DNA of 64,000 nucleotides. Source: Streptomyces olivochromogenes (GTDB lineage: Bacteria; Actinomycetota; Actinomycetes; Streptomycetales; Streptomycetaceae). Below, in pieces: positions 63,110-64,000 of the stretch. Each line of letters begins with the position of its first letter. The first letter of the stretch is position 1. Below the pieces are notes generated by a model, which saw nothing but the letters and a program-made list of their open reading frames with translations, searched no databases and was not told where the DNA came from. The position numbers were made by a program, and so were the translations under genes. The stretch is taken from contig NZ_JADDRL010000005.1 in the NCBI RefSeq assembly GCF_021538895.1, positions 62,001 to 126,000 on the forward strand, in the 5' to 3' direction.

Positions 63110-64000
63110 CTACTTCCCCTTGTGCCCGGACCTGCCCCGGCCGCCCTTGTGGGTGCCGTTCTCGGTGCCGTGCTTGCTGTCGTACAACTCGTACGCGTCG
63201 ACGATACGGCCCACCAGCTTGTGCCGTACGACATCGTGGGAGGACAGCCGGGAGAAGTGGACGTCCTCCAGGCCCTCCAGGATGTCCTGCACCTGCCGCA
63301 GACCGCTCTTGGTGCCGTTCGGCAGGTCGACCTGCGTCACGTCACCGGTGATCACGATCTTCGAGTCGAAGCCGAGACGGGTGAGGAACATCTTCATCTG
63401 CTCGGGGCTCGTGTTCTGGGCCTCGTCCAGGATGATGAAGGCGTCGTTGAGGGTGCGTCCGCGCATGTAGGCGAGCGGCGCGACCTCGATCGTCCCGGCC
63501 GCCATCAGACGCGGGATCGAGTCCGGGTCGAGCATGTCGTGCAGCGCGTCGTACAGCGGGCGCAGGTAGGGGTCGATCTTCTCGTAGAGCGTGCCGGGCA
63601 GGAAGCCCAGCCGCTCGCCGGCCTCGACCGCGGGGCGGGTCAGGATGATGCGGTTGACCTGCTTGGACTGCAGGGCCTGCACCGCCTTGGCCATGGCGAG
63701 GTAGGTCTTGCCGGTACCGGCGGGGCCGATGCCGAAGACGATCGTGTGCTTGTCGATCGCGTCGACGTACCGCTTCTGGTTGAGCGTCTTGGGGCGGATC
63801 GTGCGGCCGCGCGAGGACAGGATGTTCTGCGTCAGGACCTCGGCCGGGGTCTCCGCCGGGCCCTCCCCGTTCTCGCTCGCCCGCAGCATCGCGATCGAGC
63901 GTTCCACTGCGTCCTCCGTCATCGGCTGCCCGGTGCGGAGCACCAGCATCATCTCGTCGAACAGGCGCTGGATGAGGGCGACTTCACCGGCATCGCCGAC
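63110..64000 (-). CDS. phoH: PhoH-family ATPase (5' end outside window)
   Basis: At least 297 aa are visible. The frame continues upstream of the ATG at 63952 ([12 protein letters not shown]) to the window end, so the start is missing. [22 protein letters not shown] is Walker A, and [25 protein letters not shown] is Walker [47 protein letters not shown] is the conserved C-terminal block. PhoH-like ATPases are thought to act in RNA metabolism with YbeY, whose gene follows. Confidence 0.95.
   Translation of the reverse strand, partial: VGDAGEVALIQRLFDEMMLVLRTGQPMTEDAVERSIAMLRASENGEGPAETPAEVLTQNILSSRGRTIRPKTLNQKRYVDAIDKHTIVFGIGPAGTGKTYLAMAKAVQALQSKQVNRIILTRPAVEAGERLGFLPGTLYEKIDPYLRPLYDALHDMLDPDSIPRLMAAGTIEVAPLAYMRGRTLNDAFIILDEAQNTSPEQMKMFLTRLGFDSKIVITGDVTQVDLPNGTKSGLRQVQDILEGLEDVHFSRLSSHDVVRHKLVGRIVDAYELYDSKHGTENGTHKGGRGRSGHKGK

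Overview
The window is a piece of a very GC-rich actinobacterial chromosome, almost certainly Streptomyces. The evidence is strong G/C bias at third codon positions, GTG and TTG starts, Tat and lipoprotein signal peptides, and a familiar order of Streptomyces core genes: dus; glyS; znuA-znuC-znuB-zur; uppS-recO; leuA; era; corC-like, ybeY and phoH. About 60 protein genes fill it. I saw no tRNA, rRNA, CRISPR array, insertion sequence or prophage. No gene-free stretch exceeds 300 bases; the largest gaps (about 150 to 230 bases) are promoter regions. Both ends cut a gene: a glycoside hydrolase on the left and phoH on the right.

Layout. 1-3.1 kb: two overlapping genes for debranching-like glycoside hydrolases. 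3.3-10.1 kb: an LTA-synthase-like membrane sulfatase-fold enzyme, dus, a DHA2 exporter and a secreted arylsulfotransferase-like protein. 10.1-16 kb: an XRE regulator divergent from a second DHA2 exporter, a small zinc-finger-like protein, a beta-lactamase-fold hydrolase, and an aldo/keto reductase-TetR pair. 15.8-19.8 kb: a GH18 chitinase with a DasR-type promoter, a secreted protein, a LysE exporter and a nuclease/phosphatase-fold protein. 19.9-28.1 kb: glyS, the Zur-controlled zinc uptake operon with zur, a YcxB-like protein, a secreted histidine phosphatase, uppS and recO. 28.1-30.7 kb: small unknowns and an ECF sigma factor coupled to a membrane protein.

30.7-39.4 kb is the most coherent accessory block. 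It holds a FadR-type regulator, a peptide-type ABC importer with a permease-ATPase fusion, a DHDPS/NanA-family aldolase and a secreted sialidase with an RIP motif and four Asp-boxes. Together these read as a sialic acid scavenging locus, controlled through two copies of a GGACGT-N3-ACGTCC palindrome. Directly upstream of the sialidase, on the same strand, are an MMPL exporter, a histidine kinase and a response regulator.

43.6-50.6 kb: a TerB-like zinc-ribbon protein; leuA with a four-leucine leader peptide; an M4 metalloprotease with its emfourin-type inhibitor; and a GH1 beta-glucosidase with a sugar transporter. 50.6-58.5 kb: two hypotheticals, era, an ammonium transporter with a PII protein, and a secreted WxL-like/DUF916 surface module whose two promoters look alike. 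58.1-64 kb: a cytidine-deaminase homologue without catalytic residues, a second XRE/DHA2 divergent pair with its own palindrome, then yjbR, corC-like, ybeY and phoH on the minus strand.

Family names are judged from sequence motifs by eye; no database search was run. Start codons were moved from the longest open frame where a ribosome binding site, signal peptide or promoter gave a reason, and each such choice is stated.
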